Positions 26,969-35,570 of a DNA stretch of 64,000 bases are shown piece by piece. Source of the DNA: Nonlabens spongiae (GTDB taxonomy: Bacteria; Bacteroidota; Bacteroidia; Flavobacteriales; Flavobacteriaceae); contig NZ_CP019344.1 in NCBI RefSeq assembly GCF_002117125.1, positions 3,162,501 through 3,226,500 on the forward strand, in the 5' to 3' direction. The translations under genes and the position numbers were made by a program. The stretch's first letter is position 1. Every line of letters begins with the position of its first letter. The notes below the pieces were generated by a model. It was not told the origin of the DNA. It ran no database searches and saw only the letters and a program-made list of their open reading frames with translations.

Positions 26969-28072
26969 ATGAATAACTCAAATATCCACTTAAGCAAATT
27001 CAATTTAGTATACCTAGTTATACTCTCATTATTGGTGGCATCTTGTGGATCGTATCAATCCACGAGTTACGATGATGGTATATATGGATCTGAGCCAGTA
27101 AATGATACTAACAATCAAACGAACTATGATCAAAGTGCTTCTAGAATTTCAAATAGCGCTGGATATTACGAATCCCTTTTTGCAGAGGGAGCTGAATCCT
27201 ACGGAAACAACTTTGGTCAAGACAGTATTTTCACTGATGTAGAATCTTACTCAGGTACAAGTTATGTAGAGTCTGAACCTGAATATACTGACTCTTATGG
27301 TGGAGGAACCGCTGCTTGGGGCGAAAATCCATCAAGAATTAATATAAATTATTATAATAACGGTTTTGGTTGGGGACCTGGCTGGGGTTGGGCTAATGCT
27401 GGAGGTGGTTATAGTTGGGGTTGGCGTCCCGGAATCGGTTGGGGGACTCGTTTAGGAGCGCCTTATGGATTAGGCTGGGGAGGCTGGGGTGCTGCCTGGA
27501 GTCTCGGAAGTGTCGGCTGGTATAATTGGGGCTGGGGTCCTGGTTGGGCAGGATATGGATGGAATGCTGGCTTTGGCTGGAATTATGGCTGGGGTTGGAA
27601 TAACGGTTGGGGCTGGAATAATTTTGGCTATCATCCCTATTATAGAAATAATCTAGCTTTCAATAATGGATATAGGGTAACTCGTTCTAATAGACTTGGT
27701 GTATCTCGTAGTTCAGCACTTTCATCTAGAAGATATTCATCATTATCAAGATCACGAGCCGCTACAAGAGCTAGTGAAGCTCGGAATACTAGAAGATCAA
27801 ATTCTGTAAGGAGCAGGTCTTATAACAGCAGAAGGTCTACCATTAATAACAGAAGTTCAAATTCAAGAGTTCGTTCAAGTTATCCACGCTCATCAAGAAG
27901 ATCTAGCGGTGTACGCAGTTCTTCAAGTAGATCTCGTAGTAGTGGAGTACGCTCTTCCAGCAGTAGAAGTTCAAGGAGTAGTGGAGTACGTTCAAGTTCG
28001 AGCAGGAGTAGTAGAAGTTCCGGGACAAGATCTTCAAGTAGAAGTAGTCGATCGTCTGGTCGAAGAGGTTAA
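26969..28072 (+). CDS. Lipoprotein with Gly/Trp-rich middle and Ser/Arg-rich tail
   Basis: 367 aa from the ATG at 26969. Signal peptide with lipobox LLVASC near residues 24-29. Three zones follow: a polar Ser/Tyr/Asp zone, a low-complexity zone of GWGWG, GWNNG and similar units (about 27361-27640), and a strongly basic tail of RSSGVRSSSSRS-type repeats to the stop (about 27675-28069). The tail is extremely rich in Ser and Arg. The gene is 12 bp upstream of a FadL-like porin gene and is likely co-transcribed. No function is recognised; the aromatic Gly/Trp zone and positive tail suggest a surface-exposed, glycan- or polyanion-binding component. Confidence 0.72.
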   Translation: MNNSNIHLSKFNLVYLVILSLLVASCGSYQSTSYDDGIYGSEPVNDTNNQTNYDQSASRISNSAGYYESLFAEGAESYGNNFGQDSIFTDVESYSGTSYVESEPEYTDSYGGGTAAWGENPSRININYYNNGFGWGPGWGWANAGGGYSWGWRPGIGWGTRLGAPYGLGWGGWGAAWSLGSVGWYNWGWGPGWAGYGWNAGFGWNYGWGWNNGWGWNNFGYHPYYRNNLAFNNGYRVTRSNRLGVSRSSALSSRRYSSLSRSRAATRASEARNTRRSNSVRSRSYNSRRSTINNRSSNSRVRSSYPRSSRRSSGVRSSSSRSRSSGVRSSSSRSSRSSGVRSSSSRSSRSSGTRSSSRSSRSSGRRG

Positions 28073-28084
28073 TCAATAAATTAT

Positions 28085-29593
28085 ATGAAAAAGATAATTT
28101 TAGGCTGCACATTTATTTGCTGCAGCCTTTTTCTTAACGCGCAATCTGTTTCAGAAGGATTGCTTTATGGGATGGATCAAATGGATGGTACAGCCCGCTA
28201 TCGTAGTTTAGGTGGTGCCTTTGGGGCACTGGGAGGTGATCTTACTGCAATGGGAGTAAACCCAGCAGGTTCAACCGTATTTGCTAATAATTATGGTGCG
28301 TTTTCCTTAGCATTTGATTATAATAAAAATGACGCTCTATACGCAGGCTCTCTAGCAACTAATAATAATCTGGATTTAAGCCTGAATCAGGCGGGTTTTG
28401 TTTTTGTTTTTGAAAACCCGAGTGCACCGGTCAATAAATTTTCTATTGGGTTCAATTATGATTCTACCAGAAATTTTGATAACGAGGTTCTTGTACGAGG
28501 TAATACGCAGAACTCGGTATCCGGTTACTTTCTTGAAAATGCAAATGGTTTCCCACTTGAAGACCTCGCTTTAATAAGAGGTGATTTTGTCGACGATCGA
28601 TTTATTGCTTTGGGAGAAACTGCAGGTTTTGGATTTCCCGCACAAGTTGGTTTTCTAGGATTAAATTCTGAAGTCATTGAAGCTGTAGATCCTAATGATT
28701 TGGGAAGTGTAGACTATCTCTCTAATACAGGAACCGGAACATTTGCTCAAGATTTTAGAGTTGCAGATAGTGGTTATCGTGGAAAATTCACCGTTAATGG
28801 AGGTCTAGAGTTAGACAATTGGTTAAGTCTAGGTATGAATCTTAATTTTCATTTCCTAGATAGAGAGCGTTTAACGAGAGTCTTTGAATCTAATAATAAC
28901 GCTGATGCTTTAATATCTGAGGTAACATATGTGGATTCAGTCGTTAGTGAAGGAGCAGGGTTTTCTTTAAATTTAGGGGTTTTTGCAAAAATGACTCAAG
29001 GGCTTAGGTTAGGAGCTGCTTATGAGTCTCCTACTTGGTTCACCATTGAAGATAGTCAGTCTTTGCGAATCTCGACTTTTGGGGCAGGTCAGGAGGTTGT
29101 TGTCGACCCTAGAGTTTTAACATTATACCCTGCGTACAACCTAAGGACTCCTGGAAGTTGGATGGGTTCTGTCGCTTATGTTTTTGGCAAAAAGGGCTTG
29201 TTGAGTGCCGATGTTCAATCAAAAAATTACGGGAATATGATGTTTGAAGATGACGGAAACTTTCTTTTCTTGAGTAACAATAATTTTATTGACCAAAACC
29301 TTCAAAACGCTTTGACCTACAGAGTAGGTGGTGAGTACCGTATAAAAAACTGGTCTTTGAGAGGTGGTTTTGTTAAATCAGAATCTCCTTATGAGAACAA
29401 GCAGATTATGGGAGATATGACTGGCTACAGTGCCGGATTGGGCTATTCTTGGGGTAGGTTTATTCTTGATGCGGCCTGGGCGACTCAGGAGCGCGATTAT
29501 GCTGAGCGCTTTTTAGATTCTGATTTTACGGAAAATGCGATGATCACTAACAGATTCACTAATGTGATATTTACTTTAGGATTTAATTTTTAG
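28085..29593 (+). CDS. Outer-membrane transport protein, OMPP1/FadL/TodX-like
   Basis: A 502-aa beta-barrel precursor with a signal peptide (MKKIILGCTFICCSLFLNAQS). The N-terminal RYRSLGGAFGALGGDLTAMGVNPAG is the hallmark of Bacteroidetes FadL-like proteins, followed by alternating aromatic beta strands; the last residues FTLGFNF form an outer-membrane insertion signal. These barrels pass hydrophobic compounds through the outer membrane; the substrate is not evident. It follows the Gly/Trp lipoprotein gene by 12 bp and ends at a good terminator. Confidence 0.88.
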   Translation: MKKIILGCTFICCSLFLNAQSVSEGLLYGMDQMDGTARYRSLGGAFGALGGDLTAMGVNPAGSTVFANNYGAFSLAFDYNKNDALYAGSLATNNNLDLSLNQAGFVFVFENPSAPVNKFSIGFNYDSTRNFDNEVLVRGNTQNSVSGYFLENANGFPLEDLALIRGDFVDDRFIALGETAGFGFPAQVGFLGLNSEVIEAVDPNDLGSVDYLSNTGTGTFAQDFRVADSGYRGKFTVNGGLELDNWLSLGMNLNFHFLDRERLTRVFESNNNADALISEVTYVDSVVSEGAGFSLNLGVFAKMTQGLRLGAAYESPTWFTIEDSQSLRISTFGAGQEVVVDPRVLTLYPAYNLRTPGSWMGSVAYVFGKKGLLSADVQSKNYGNMMFEDDGNFLFLSNNNFIDQNLQNALTYRVGGEYRIKNWSLRGGFVKSESPYENKQIMGDMTGYSAGLGYSWGRFILDAAWATQERDYAERFLDSDFTENAMITNRFTNVIFTLGFNF

Positions 29594-29616
29594 CACGTAA
29601 CTTATTTGATGTATTC

Positions 29617-29632
29617 CGCTTTCGCGAAAGCG
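29617..29632. repeat. Dispersed palindrome, intergenic full copy
   Basis: CGCTTTCGCGAAAGCG, 24 bp after the porin stop and before the terminator hairpin. Confidence 0.92.
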
Positions 29633-29650
29633 TTAATAACTTTTGCATCT

Positions 29651-29682
29651 AACCGCTCTTAATGCCAAGGGCGGTTTTCTTT
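29651..29682 (+). terminator. Terminator of the FadL-like porin gene
   Basis: Stem AACCGCTCTT / AAGGGCGGTT with one G-T pair, 6-nt loop and T-rich tail. Confidence 0.8.
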
Positions 29683-29697
29683 TCTAGAAAATTCACT

Positions 29698-31047
29698 TTA
29701 CTTCTTCTTGCGCCGGTTGAAATTCTTATCGCCTCTGGTTTTGGGTTTCTTATATTTTTTAGCGATTTCTCTACGGTAACTTCCTCCCTGGTTGGTTTTT
29801 TGGTTCTTAGCCTTTTTCTCATGAAAAGCCGCTCCTCGTTCTTCCTCAACCTTTTTATGTGGATTGTTGCTCTCCCGTTTAGCGGGTTTTTCCTCAGGAA
29901 TGAGATCATGGTTGATCTCGACCGCATCAGGAAAATCTAGTATAGGTATTTTGAACTCCATCAAAGATTCGATGGCCGTTTTGTATTCCTCTTCTTTACT
30001 GGTAAAAAGTAAGATGGCCTTACCTTTTTTATCGGCGCGACCGGTTCTTCCTATTCTGTGAATATAGTTCTCAGGATAACTCGGTGTGTTTACGTTGATC
30101 ACATGGGTTATATTTTCCAGATCTAGGCCGCGAGCCATCACATCGGTACTGATGATGATTCTGGAACGACCCTCATTAAAGGATTCAATGGAGCGCAATC
30201 GATAATTTTGTGTTTTATTGGAGTGGATCACCACGGTTTCTTTTTGCAGATCGCTGGGAAGTGCTTCAAACAGTCGATCTACATTGCGTTTACTGTCTAC
30301 AAAAACCAGAACTTTTTTAAACTCCTCTTTATCTTCCACTAAATGAGCAATCAGATTTGCTTTAGTATAGAAATTTGAGACTGAATAAGAAACCTGTTCT
30401 ATATTCTCAAGCCGCTCTCCAGAAACCGCAACTGATATTTGTTGAGGATCCTTAAAATACGATTTAATGAAAGCTTCAATCTGATCCGTCATCGTTGCAG
30501 AGATCATGATATTCTGCCTCTTTCTAGGAAGGTGGTCAAAAATATTATTCAGCTGAAACCGGAATCCCAGATCCAGCATAACGTCCACCTCATCAATCAC
30601 AACTTTTTTACACTTCTTCATGCTCACCGATTGATGGACGATGAGGTCATAAAGTCTTCCAGGTGTAGCAACTAGAACATCCACACCTTCAGCAACTGCT
30701 TTTTTCTGCGTATTGATATTAGTGCCTCCGTAAATTCCTAGGGTTTTTACATTGAGATATTTTGCGTAAGCGTTTACATTATCAACTACCTGAACTACAA
30801 GTTCCCGAGTAGGGACCAGCACGAGAATTCTGGGATCAGTAGGTTCTGAATAGGCAAGTCCTTGCAGTAAGGGCAACATGTAACCTAGCGTTTTACCGGT
30901 ACCCGTTTGTGCAATTCCCATCATATCGCGACCAGAAGAAATAGCTGGATAAGCTTTCTCTTGAATAGGAGTAAGTTGTTCAAAACCTAGCTCCTCAATG
31001 GCATCGGATAATTGAATCTTGAGCTGGAGGGAAGAGAATTCTTTCAT
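29698..31047 (-). CDS. DEAD-box-family RNA helicase with DEVD motif II
   Basis: A 449-aa helicase. Q motif around Gln29 (LTPIQ), Walker A AQTGTGKT at 46-53, PTREL, TPGRL, motif II DEVD at 152-155 instead of DEAD, SAT at 183-185, ARGLDL and HRIGRTGR. A basic, Lys/Arg-rich tail of about 80 residues probably binds RNA. ATP-dependent RNA unwinding in ribosome assembly or mRNA turnover is the usual job of such proteins. The DEVD variant recurs in Bacteroidetes relatives, from memory. Divergent from the small acidic gene at 31147. Confidence 0.93.
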   Translation of the reverse strand: MKEFSSLQLKIQLSDAIEELGFEQLTPIQEKAYPAISSGRDMMGIAQTGTGKTLGYMLPLLQGLAYSEPTDPRILVLVPTRELVVQVVDNVNAYAKYLNVKTLGIYGGTNINTQKKAVAEGVDVLVATPGRLYDLIVHQSVSMKKCKKVVIDEVDVMLDLGFRFQLNNIFDHLPRKRQNIMISATMTDQIEAFIKSYFKDPQQISVAVSGERLENIEQVSYSVSNFYTKANLIAHLVEDKEEFKKVLVFVDSKRNVDRLFEALPSDLQKETVVIHSNKTQNYRLRSIESFNEGRSRIIISTDVMARGLDLENITHVINVNTPSYPENYIHRIGRTGRADKKGKAILLFTSKEEEYKTAIESLMEFKIPILDFPDAVEINHDLIPEEKPAKRESNNPHKKVEEERGAAFHEKKAKNQKTNQGGSYRREIAKKYKKPKTRGDKNFNRRKKK

Positions 31048-31146
31048 GATTTGAATATTGCCGCAAAGATACGCGCATCAGAGTTGGGCGACTTCAAAAG
31101 AATATTGCCAAGTATTTCACTTAAATTGCCACAAAAAATTAGGTTT

Positions 31147-31374
31147 ATGTCACTGCCACGTTTTTTAATGGGCGATAATGTCCACTATCCAGAAGATATC
31201 TTTGTCATCCATACAGAATATCCACGATTCATCATCAATTTAAAAGATGACAATATCGAGTTTCTGGAAGATCTAGAAGATGAAGATGCCGAAAATCTAG
31301 AAGAGGAAACCACAAACCTTATCGAAGAGGCCAGCCGATTCTATGACGAGCAAATGAAACTCTACGAGGAATAA
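31147..31374 (+). CDS. Conserved flavobacterial small acidic protein
   Basis: 75 aa from the ATG at 31147 (MSLPRFLMGDNVHYPEDIF). The frame is open further upstream, but family members as I remember them start at this Met. It has an N-terminal basic/aromatic part and a very acidic helical C-terminus (NLEEETTNLIEEASRFYDEQM). No domain name known. Its TAA stop shares one base with the ATG of the PAP2 gene, so translation is probably coupled. Confidence 0.75.
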   Translation: MSLPRFLMGDNVHYPEDIFVIHTEYPRFIINLKDDNIEFLEDLEDEDAENLEEETTNLIEEASRFYDEQMKLYEE

Positions 31375-31952
31375 TGGAGGAGTTGATTCAGTGGGACTGG
31401 AGCGCTACCCTTTATCTCAATGACTGGGGAAATGACCTGATCGATTCCTTCTTCAATTTCATCACACACAAGCTCTCTGCTCTGCCGCTGTACTTCATCC
31501 TATTGTTTGCACTTTACAGGAAACTGGACCGGCGATCTTTTATAATTTCCTTGTTTGCAGTGGCGCTGCTAATCACTCTAAGCGATCAAGTAGCCAATTT
31601 TTTTAAGGATAATGTGGAGCGACTAAGGCCATTCCGCGAGCCAGATTTCATGAACCAAATCTCAAAAGTGGGTCGCAGTGCAGGTACTTACGGCTTTTAC
31701 AGCGGTCATGCCAGCAACGCCGTGGCTCTGGCGGCATTTATTACTTTGATTCTCTGGCGGCATTATAAAAAACTGGTCGGCTTTACAATTATCTGGGCGC
31801 TACTTGTGGCGTACAGCCGCGTTTATCTAGGCGTTCACTATCTGGGCGATGTGTTGATGGGTGTGTTTATGGGAACTTTCTGGGGTGTTGTTGTGTATTA
31901 TGTTTTCGCTTTCGCGAAAGCGAGATTCAGAAAACAACCTTCTTCTCCTTAA
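31374..31952 (+). CDS. PAP2-family membrane phosphatase
   Basis: A 192-aa integral membrane protein with about five hydrophobic helices. Acid phosphatase signature: KDNVERLRP (KX6RP), YGFYSGHAS (SGH) and SRVYLGVHYLGDV (SRX5HX3D). Such enzymes dephosphorylate lipid phosphates such as undecaprenyl pyrophosphate or phosphatidylglycerophosphate. A full palindrome copy near the 3' end encodes FAFAKARF at the end of the last helix. Coupled to the upstream small gene by a TAATG overlap. Confidence 0.9.
   Translation: MEELIQWDWSATLYLNDWGNDLIDSFFNFITHKLSALPLYFILLFALYRKLDRRSFIISLFAVALLITLSDQVANFFKDNVERLRPFREPDFMNQISKVGRSAGTYGFYSGHASNAVALAAFITLILWRHYKKLVGFTIIWALLVAYSRVYLGVHYLGDVLMGVFMGTFWGVVVYYVFAFAKARFRKQPSSP
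31907..31922. repeat. Dispersed palindrome, full copy inside the PAP2 gene
   Basis: CGCTTTCGCGAAAGCG encoding AFAKA near the C-terminus. Confidence 0.92.
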
Positions 31953-31985
31953 TCGAGCATTTAGTCGATCATATAAATAAAGATT

Positions 31986-33005
31986 TCATCCTTGAATATC
32001 TAAGAGTTGCTGAGCAGCCTCAAAGGGAGTCAGCTTTTTGAGGATTACCTGCTTCTCGATTTCGATCATTTTTGAGATAACTGCGGCATTGCTATAAAAT
32101 CGAGATTTTAAAGTGTCTTCAATGGTTTGATGCAGCCAGTATAATTCCTGCTGTTCCCTGCGTTTATCAAAACTTCCGTTGTTGTGTGAGTGTTGTTTGA
32201 AGTTTATGATTACGTTGAGAATATTGACCACACCTTTATCGTTGAGCCCACTGCACTTAAGAACTTGTGTAGTATAGCCGTGATCTTTTGCTGGCATGAG
32301 GTGTAACGCGTTTTTAAACTCTCTTACCGCATGTTTTGCGGCCGTGGCATTTTCTCCGTCGGCTTTGTTGATGGCGATCATATCTGCCATTTCCATGATA
32401 CCGCGCTTGATGCCCTGAAGGTCATCGCCAGCACCGGCAAGCTTGAGCAATAGAAAAAAATCGGTCATGCTGTGAACTGCGGTCTCACTTTGACCTACAC
32501 CTACAGTCTCCACAATGATAAAATCATAACCAGCTGCTTCGCATAAAATGATAGCTTCTCTGGTTTTGCGTGCAACACCGCCTAATGTCTTTCCCGCAGG
32601 GCTGGGACGTATGTAGGCTCGATCGCTGCGTACCAGTTCTTCCATGCGGGTTTTGTCTCCCAAAATACTCCCTTTAGATCTATTGCTCGACGGGTCTATC
32701 GCAAGTACTGCCAGTTTTTTTCCTTGCTCGACGATTTTTTTACCCAGCGTTTCTATGAAAGTAGATTTTCCGACTCCAGGAACTCCTGTAATCCCTAACC
32801 TGAAGGATTTTCCCGAGTGGGGTAGAGCCTGTTGAAGTATCGCTTTCGCGAAAGCGGAATCCTTCACCGCCTGACTCTCCACCATAGTTATGGCTTGACT
32901 TAGGGCACTCAACGAGCCAGCACGCAATTGCTGAAACAGTTGATCGGCATCAAGTTCTTTTTTATAACGTTTACTGAAAGGATTGATATGCGGATTTGCC
33001 GCCAT
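31986..33005 (-). CDS. meaB: Methylmalonyl-CoA mutase-associated GTPase MeaB
   Basis: A 339-aa G3E-type GTPase. Walker A GVPGVGKS at 74-81, DPSSNRSKGSILGDKTRM (switch region), IVETVGVGQSE and NKADG for guanine specificity. MeaB protects and reloads adenosylcobalamin-dependent methylmalonyl-CoA mutase; the mutase itself is not in the window, but a cobalamin adenosyltransferase is (39507-40082). A palindrome copy (32841-32856) encodes SAFAKA at residues 50-55, ahead of the G domain. Confidence 0.95.
   Translation of the reverse strand: MAANPHINPFSKRYKKELDADQLFQQLRAGSLSALSQAITMVESQAVKDSAFAKAILQQALPHSGKSFRLGITGVPGVGKSTFIETLGKKIVEQGKKLAVLAIDPSSNRSKGSILGDKTRMEELVRSDRAYIRPSPAGKTLGGVARKTREAIILCEAAGYDFIIVETVGVGQSETAVHSMTDFFLLLKLAGAGDDLQGIKRGIMEMADMIAINKADGENATAAKHAVREFKNALHLMPAKDHGYTTQVLKCSGLNDKGVVNILNVIINFKQHSHNNGSFDKRREQQELYWLHQTIEDTLKSRFYSNAAVISKMIEIEKQVILKKLTPFEAAQQLLDIQG
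32841..32856. repeat. Dispersed palindrome, full copy inside meaB
   Basis: CGCTTTCGCGAAAGCG; AFAKA on the minus strand. Confidence 0.92.
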
Positions 33006-33028
33006 TGCACATAGTTCAGTCTACGAAG

Positions 33029-33877
33029 TTAGTTGTTTTCTTTTTGAATGCGTTCCCAATTCAGTTCATCGCGTAGGTAAAGATTTTTAAGCGGCTGTAT
33101 TGCCCAAAGAAGTTCTTGTGGCGACGCGGTTCCATAATCCTCTATGGTTTTGACTAGCTTTCCTGCCTGATAGAATCTGAGGGTAATGGTCTGCTGGTCA
33201 GTGCCTCCATCTTCATACCTGTCTTGATATTTGAGTATGGGTTGCTGCTCAAATTTTGAGAACACATAATCGACCAGTGGAAAAGAAGCCTGTGAGACGT
33301 ATTTACCTTTGAGAGGCGTGTAGGCTTTCCCTTCAAAATTGATGTCACCTTTCTGAGAGATTGAAATGGAAAAGTTGGGACAAGTACCGAAACATCTAGA
33401 GGCGTCTAATTCTATACGGTCAAAATTTTCATAATTTTCAATGATTTGACGCTCATACCTTGTGGAATCGCCGCGTTTAACTAAGATAACAGAATCATCA
33501 TTTTGTACGTCGAGAACTCCTTTCAGATAATATTTTTTTGTAATGGGGTTGTAAATCTCTAGTGAATCTCCACTTAAACGATAATCAGTTAAATGTCCAT
33601 AGTATTTTAAACTTCTTCCACCACTACTATCGCTTACCACCTCTTGAAATCCTGTGTAGTTGTCATAACGATCATTGATGATTTGGAAACCGTTATATCT
33701 AAACGCTTGTGGCATTTGAGGGATCATTTCGGAATTGTCTTGTCTGGTATTGACATTTTTTACATCAGCGCCATGTTTTTCCAACCATTTACCTTGGAGG
33801 TCGATCGTTTGATCTGTTGAGGTCGATGCGCAACTCGCACACAAAATAACGATCGCAAGTATCTGTAAATACTTCAT
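33029..33877 (-). CDS. DUF6438 lipoprotein
   Basis: A 282-aa protein with a lipoprotein signal (MKYLQILAIVILCASCAS, Cys16). The C-terminal half matches DUF6438: ELDASRCFGTCPNFSISI, with the RCFGTCP cysteines, then beta strands ending at the QPLKNLYL helix. The N-terminal part is a lipocalin-like small beta domain (DLQGKWLEK). Found widely in Bacteroidetes envelopes; no function assigned. It lies 23 bp upstream of meaB on the same strand. Confidence 0.8.
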   Translation of the reverse strand: MKYLQILAIVILCASCASTSTDQTIDLQGKWLEKHGADVKNVNTRQDNSEMIPQMPQAFRYNGFQIINDRYDNYTGFQEVVSDSSGGRSLKYYGHLTDYRLSGDSLEIYNPITKKYYLKGVLDVQNDDSVILVKRGDSTRYERQIIENYENFDRIELDASRCFGTCPNFSISISQKGDINFEGKAYTPLKGKYVSQASFPLVDYVFSKFEQQPILKYQDRYEDGGTDQQTITLRFYQAGKLVKTIEDYGTASPQELLWAIQPLKNLYLRDELNWERIQKENN

Positions 33878-33971
33878 CTTTTCAATTTTTTGAAGTATAA
33901 AGAGTTTTACAGCTATAGCAAAATTGATTCTGTTAGTAGTACGTTAAATCCTACAATCTAAATCTGAAGAG

Positions 33972-34385
33972 TTATCTCTGAATAGCTTCGCCAATTTTGA
34001 TTCCAAGAAAAGCCATAGGTATATAAGCGAGAACCAAATCTGCCACGGTAAACCAAAGCGGTCCAGGAATCATATAGTTCACCATAATGCCTCCCAGTAA
34101 AAAAAACGCGCCTACGATCCACGCAAATAGATTTTTACTTGTGGCTGCGATAAGGTAGGCCACCGTTGCACCTACCAATGTTCCCAAAGCGTGGGCAAGA
34201 AAAGGGAAAATAAAATGCTCGTCGCCCAGTGTTGCGCTGATTTCAGCATAAGCTTCCATATCTTGAGGGTTGACGCCATCGGGTAGGGGAATCAGCATCG
34301 GTCCTATGGTGACTAAACTCATATTTACCGCGCTACCGGCGAGCCAACCCACCACGAGCGCAGCAATGTTCCTAAAAATTTTCAT
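33972..34385 (-). CDS. Small four-helix integral membrane protein
   Basis: A 137-aa protein with about four hydrophobic segments (near residues 7-30, 58-80, 86-107 and 112-130). Gly-rich helices (VVGWLAGSAVNMS, GTLVGATVAYL) suggest tight packing. Conserved hypothetical in flavobacteria as far as I remember; no function assigned. It has no close partner: the neighbour DUF3140 gene lies 46 bp upstream on the same strand. Confidence 0.7.
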   Translation of the reverse strand: MKIFRNIAALVVGWLAGSAVNMSLVTIGPMLIPLPDGVNPQDMEAYAEISATLGDEHFIFPFLAHALGTLVGATVAYLIAATSKNLFAWIVGAFFLLGGIMVNYMIPGPLWFTVADLVLAYIPMAFLGIKIGEAIQR

Positions 34386-34431
34386 GGTTCATTAATTGAA
34401 CCGAAAAGGTAAGCTTTTTTCAAGAATGAAA

Positions 34432-34776
34432 TCAGCAATCCATCTCCTTGCAGGGGTCATGCCCCCAATTCTTGAGACTGTATCTCCAGTCACTTTCTTT
34501 GATATCGCTATCGGGTTTCTGGGCTTTATGGCGGTTCACGTAGCCTACAACTTTTTGCATGTGGTCGTAATTCGTATCTGTAAGTTCGTCCTTCTTTTTG
34601 CGTTTGATCTTGATGATCTTTTTGGCGCTTTTGCGGCCTTTTGATTCGCCATCGCCGCTGTCCACACCTACTTCCTTTAACTTATCAGTCTCTAGCCAGT
34701 CTTCAATCTCGCTGGGAGTCATGTTTACCGCATCATAAAATTCATCGTAGATCTCATCTTTTGAATTGTCGATCAT
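34432..34776 (-). CDS. DUF3140 protein
   Basis: A 114-aa soluble protein. It shows the DUF3140 pattern: FYDAVNMTPSEIEDWLET, a basic linker RKSAKKIIKIKRKKKDELTD, and YDHMQKVVGYVNRHKAQKP ending in RYSLKNWGHDP. The family is thought to bind DNA or act as a stress-related small protein, but nothing firm is known. Confidence 0.88.
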   Translation of the reverse strand: MIDNSKDEIYDEFYDAVNMTPSEIEDWLETDKLKEVGVDSGDGESKGRKSAKKIIKIKRKKKDELTDTNYDHMQKVVGYVNRHKAQKPDSDIKESDWRYSLKNWGHDPCKEMDC

Positions 34777-34931
34777 CTTTTTGTTTTCAAGATAGGCTAT
34801 GACGCAAAACGCTGAGGTTATGGAGATGTTAAGTGGGAAATTTTTAGAAATAAGAGATTAGAAAAAAGATGAAAGAGGCCAAAGTGTTGTCATTCCGAAA
34901 GCGAGGGTAGGGGCTATCTAGAATTCCATGA

Positions 34932-35465
34932 TTAACCAATGCCATTGATATGTAAATTAAAATATTCTCCGGTATCAATATTTACTTCCATTTGCCAGTA
35001 GCACCAACCTCCATCAGATACTTCTATAAAATAGTCCTTCCAGCTTAACTCGTGCTCAGTACCAGTTTCATTATCAACAACTATTATTGGCTTTGTTTCG
35101 CCAAGCAAGTCACAGAATGCATTAATAAAAATTACTCGTTGACCTTTATGATCAGTGTAAGGGATATATTGAAAATAAAAATAGCTTTCGATATTTGTGC
35201 GAGCTGTCTCGTTGAGACGATTAAACTTTCCATCTACTATAGCTTTTTGAATGGTTTTCCTAACTGATTTTATACCTTCTTTATTAGGCTTCCAAGTTAA
35301 ATACCCTGATTCACTATTGAGATAGCTATTGAAATCTGAATCTAGCCAGATAGTTTCATGACTTGTTAGAAACGTCTCTTCAGAACCTTGAATAACTCCT
35401 TTTTCGTTTTGATTGCCACAGCTTAAAATGGTAAACAAGATCAGGAAGAGAAAAAGTCTGCGCAT
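34932..35465 (-). CDS. Lipoprotein of unknown function
   Basis: 177 aa from the ATG at 35465 (an upstream in-frame start at 35495 would give an atypical signal). Lipobox FTILSC with Cys16. The mature part is acidic with aromatic beta strands (YFYFQYIPYTD, WCYWQMEVNIDTG). No domain recognised. A split palindrome copy lies just downstream, between this gene and secA. Confidence 0.65.
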   Translation of the reverse strand: MRRLFLFLILFTILSCGNQNEKGVIQGSEETFLTSHETIWLDSDFNSYLNSESGYLTWKPNKEGIKSVRKTIQKAIVDGKFNRLNETARTNIESYFYFQYIPYTDHKGQRVIFINAFCDLLGETKPIIVVDNETGTEHELSWKDYFIEVSDGGWCYWQMEVNIDTGEYFNLHINGIG

Positions 35466-35528
35466 CCCTAAAAATAAAAATTCCAGCCCAGACATCTGCT
35501 GAACTGGAATATTTTAAAATTTTGACCT

Positions 35529-35568
35529 CGCTTTCGCGCGGTCGCTGAGCGGAGTCGAAGTGAAAGCG
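35529..35568. repeat. Dispersed palindrome split by a second repeat
   Basis: Left arm CGCTTTCGCG (35529-35538) and right end AAAGCG (35563-35568) are separated by 24 bp containing GGTCGCTGAGCGGAGTCGAA, which resembles another repeat known to me from Bacteroidetes genomes. Confidence 0.65.
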
Positions 35569-35570
35569 AA

